This document shows, one piece after another, positions 6,737 through 7,803 of a stretch of DNA of 7,803 nt. The notes under the pieces were generated by a model. The model worked only from the letters and a program-made list of their open reading frames with translations. It searched no databases and was not told the origin of the DNA. Each line of letters starts with the position of its first letter. Positions within the stretch are counted from its first letter, which is position 1. The translations under genes were made by a program, and so were the position numbers. The stretch comes from JAAZMF01 sp036786445 (GTDB lineage Bacteria; Bacillota; Limnochordia; DTU087), in assembly GCA_036786445.1 (NCBI GenBank), contig DAIQRD010000108.1:1-7803 (forward strand), given 5' to 3'.

Positions 6737-7513
6737 GTGATAATGAATTTCATACGTTATAGGAAACACCTGATTGCTTGCATAGCTATGACTGTCTCGG
6801 CAGTAGCCCTGGGTATATTACCTGTTTGGGCAAACTCACTCTACACCGACATCTCTCTGAGTTACTACAACCGATTCTTTAGCGGGATGAATACTGAGAA
6901 TTTCCAGCGGTATCATGTATTGAAGGGCGGCTATCAAACTGATACATTTGATATTAACCTCAACTTCAACATGTTTGAAGACGTCAATGGCCCACTAGCA
7001 GATCACAATATCAATCCCTTCACCCTGGAAACGGCTTGGCAGGTCACAGACCACGATGAAGTTCAAGCTAACTGCATGTATCTTACCAATGTACGTGACA
7101 AAGAGAAACCGTTTGTGGAAGTAACGGTGGAATCAAGATACAAGCGTAGTTGGGTGCAAGGCAATTGGCAATTTTCCTTGGTTCCCATCCTAAGCCTTAA
7201 CAAACAGGATGAATGGTCACTGCTGGCATCGTTGGGGGCAGGAGTCTCATACCAGACGCCTAAGGCCCGGTGGAGCCTGGAACTGAACGGGCTGGATCCC
7301 AAAGACTATGCCGTCTTCAGCCGAGGCACCAATGTCCTAACTGCGCAAGTGCGGTGGCCAACGTGGGGAAATACGGAGATGAGCATCGGACTGAATGCTT
7401 TACTAGGGAGCCCCTCGGAATCGCCGCTCCCCCATGGCCTGGACAAACACCAAGAAGCGGTATGGATGAACATCAGTGTCTTCTTCGGTCACCTAGCAGA
7501 AATCTGCTTGTAG
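6737..7513 (+). CDS. Exported beta-strand-rich protein, possible small outer-membrane barrel
   Basis: No family recognised. The 258-residue product begins with a classical signal peptide: basic RYRK (7-10), hydrophobic core of about 12-30, likely cleavage after VWA (30-32). The mature part alternates polar and hydrophobic/aromatic residues in successive strands, for example LYTDISLSYYNRF, DTFDINLNFNMF, VEVTVESRYKR, NWQFSLVPILSL, SLLASLGAGVSYQT, WSLELNGL and WMNISVFFG, separated by Asp/Asn/Gly/Pro turns. Such alternation, with a last strand ending in aromatic residues, suggests a small beta-barrel or porin-like protein in an outer membrane, or an extracellular beta-sandwich. The GTG at 6737 has AGAGG (6727-6731) five bases upstream; ATG 6743 is an alternative start giving two fewer residues. 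It is separated from hydF by 228 bases and probably not part of that operon. The last bases overlap a reverse-strand ORF. Confidence 0.8.
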   Translation: MIMNFIRYRKHLIACIAMTVSAVALGILPVWANSLYTDISLSYYNRFFSGMNTENFQRYHVLKGGYQTDTFDINLNFNMFEDVNGPLADHNINPFTLETAWQVTDHDEVQANCMYLTNVRDKEKPFVEVTVESRYKRSWVQGNWQFSLVPILSLNKQDEWSLLASLGAGVSYQTPKARWSLELNGLDPKDYAVFSRGTNVLTAQVRWPTWGNTEMSIGLNALLGSPSESPLPHGLDKHQEAVWMNISVFFGHLAEICL

Positions 7514-7675
7514 AGAAAAGCCTTCACCACACACCCTCGGCTGCCTGCCACTCCACATGCCAAGCTGATCAAAACCACTCTTATCCAGCTTGAAATTGCC
7601 CTCAAAGGCCTGCAAATCCGTATTGATCCTCGCAACGTCTTGATTCGTCGGTGTTACCATTTGAGTCGGCTGCAT
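7493..7675 (-). CDS. Hypothetical 60-residue protein on the reverse strand
   Basis: No family recognised. On the reverse strand a perfect AGGAGG (forward 7683-7688) lies seven bases before an ATG at 7675, and the frame runs 60 codons to a TAG at 7493-7495. The product starts MQPTQMVTPTNQDVAR and is hydrophilic, with charged middle residues (EGNFKLDKSGFD) and Cys near the C-terminus. It has no signal peptide or membrane segment. The open frame extends further upstream to 7732, but that ATG has no ribosome site. It converges on the forward barrel-like gene and overlaps its last 21 bases. It fills most of the gap between that gene and the next forward gene, where no other coding signal is seen. 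The excellent ribosome site argues for a real gene; short length and unknown family argue for caution. Confidence 0.45.
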   Translation of the reverse strand: MQPTQMVTPTNQDVARINTDLQAFEGNFKLDKSGFDQLGMWSGRQPRVCGEGFSLQADFC

Positions 7676-7682
7676 TCCATCT

Positions 7683-7688
7683 CCTCCT
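7683..7688 (-). promoter_or_regulatory. Ribosome binding site of the reverse-strand 60-residue ORF
   Basis: AGGAGG on the reverse strand, seven bases from the ATG at 7675. Spacing is ideal and this sets the start; the longer version of the ORF beginning at 7732 has no such site. Confidence 0.5.
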
Positions 7689-7694
7689 GTAAGT

Positions 7695-7724
7695 GTGAAT
7701 CTGAGCTTACGCCTACGATATAGT
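7695..7724 (+). promoter_or_regulatory. Weak candidate promoter for the gene starting at 7778
   Basis: TATAGT (7719-7724, five of six to the -10 consensus) with a poor GTGAAT -35 (7695-7700) at 18 bases. An inverted repeat GTAAG (7689-7693) / CTTAC (7706-7710) spans the -35 and spacer and could be an operator. Transcription would begin near 7731 and reach the GGAGG site at 7764-7768. Low confidence. Confidence 0.25.
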
Positions 7725-7777
7725 CTGAGCATCGTCAGTGGAAATATGCGGTGACTTGAGATTGGAGGTTTACGACC

Positions 7778-7803
7778 ATGAACAAGACGACGAAAGCACT
7801 GAA
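7778..7803 (+). CDS. Start of a further gene, 3' truncated by the window edge
   Basis: ATG at 7778 preceded by GGAGG (7764-7768) at nine bases, followed by eight open codons (MNKTTKAL) to the edge. A basic N-terminus of this type would suit an exported protein, like the neighbour upstream, but too little is visible to assign a function. Confidence 0.65.

Noticed and set aside
6770..6782. Lipoprotein signal (LIAC) in the barrel-like protein
   Set aside because: The cysteine lies before the hydrophobic core instead of after it, whereas VWA at residues 30-32 gives a normal signal peptidase I site.
7270..7593. 107-codon forward ORF in another frame across the end of the barrel-like gene
   Set aside because: Overlaps the better-supported frame, has no ribosome site, and its product looks like a shadow translation.

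Overview
The window is about half GC and reads like an anaerobic bacterium using H2 metabolism. It carries a complete [FeFe]-hydrogenase maturation set in the order TM1266-family protein, hydE, hydG, hydF. This order, the strong AGGAGG ribosome sites and the sensor/c-di-GMP gene fit a Firmicute (Clostridia-like) or related lineage. A downstream exported, beta-strand-rich protein looks like a small outer-membrane barrel, so a diderm (two-membrane) relative is possible. Taxonomy is inferred, not proven.

Layout: 1-1957 is the 3' part of a GAF-PAS-GGDEF-HD-GYP c-di-GMP enzyme whose reading frame is open to the left edge. 1958-2292 is a non-coding interval of 335 bases. It holds a good sigma-70-type promoter, about 200 nt of strongly structured RNA and an intrinsic terminator placed before the first hyd gene. 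An upstream segment can pair perfectly with the 5' arm of that terminator, so the layout looks like a riboswitch or attenuator. I could not assign it to a known RNA class.

2293-6508 is one tight operon: the TM1266-family small protein overlaps hydE, hydE overlaps hydG, and hydF follows after 38 bases. HydE and HydG are radical-SAM enzymes that build the organic and Fe(CO)(CN) parts of the H-cluster, and HydF is the GTPase scaffold that carries the 2Fe subcluster to HydA. HydA itself is not in the window. All catalytic cysteines and GTPase motifs expected for these three proteins are visible.

6509-6736 is a spacer with little clear content. 6737-7513 encodes the exported beta-rich protein. 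A 60-residue reverse-strand ORF with an excellent ribosome site (7493-7675) converges on it and overlaps its 3' end. The first eight codons of another forward gene begin at 7778 and run off the right edge.

The most promising novelty is the leader RNA controlling the hydrogenase maturation operon. Secondary points are the reverse-strand micro-ORF, the barrel-like protein and a palindrome-bearing insertion inside HydF.
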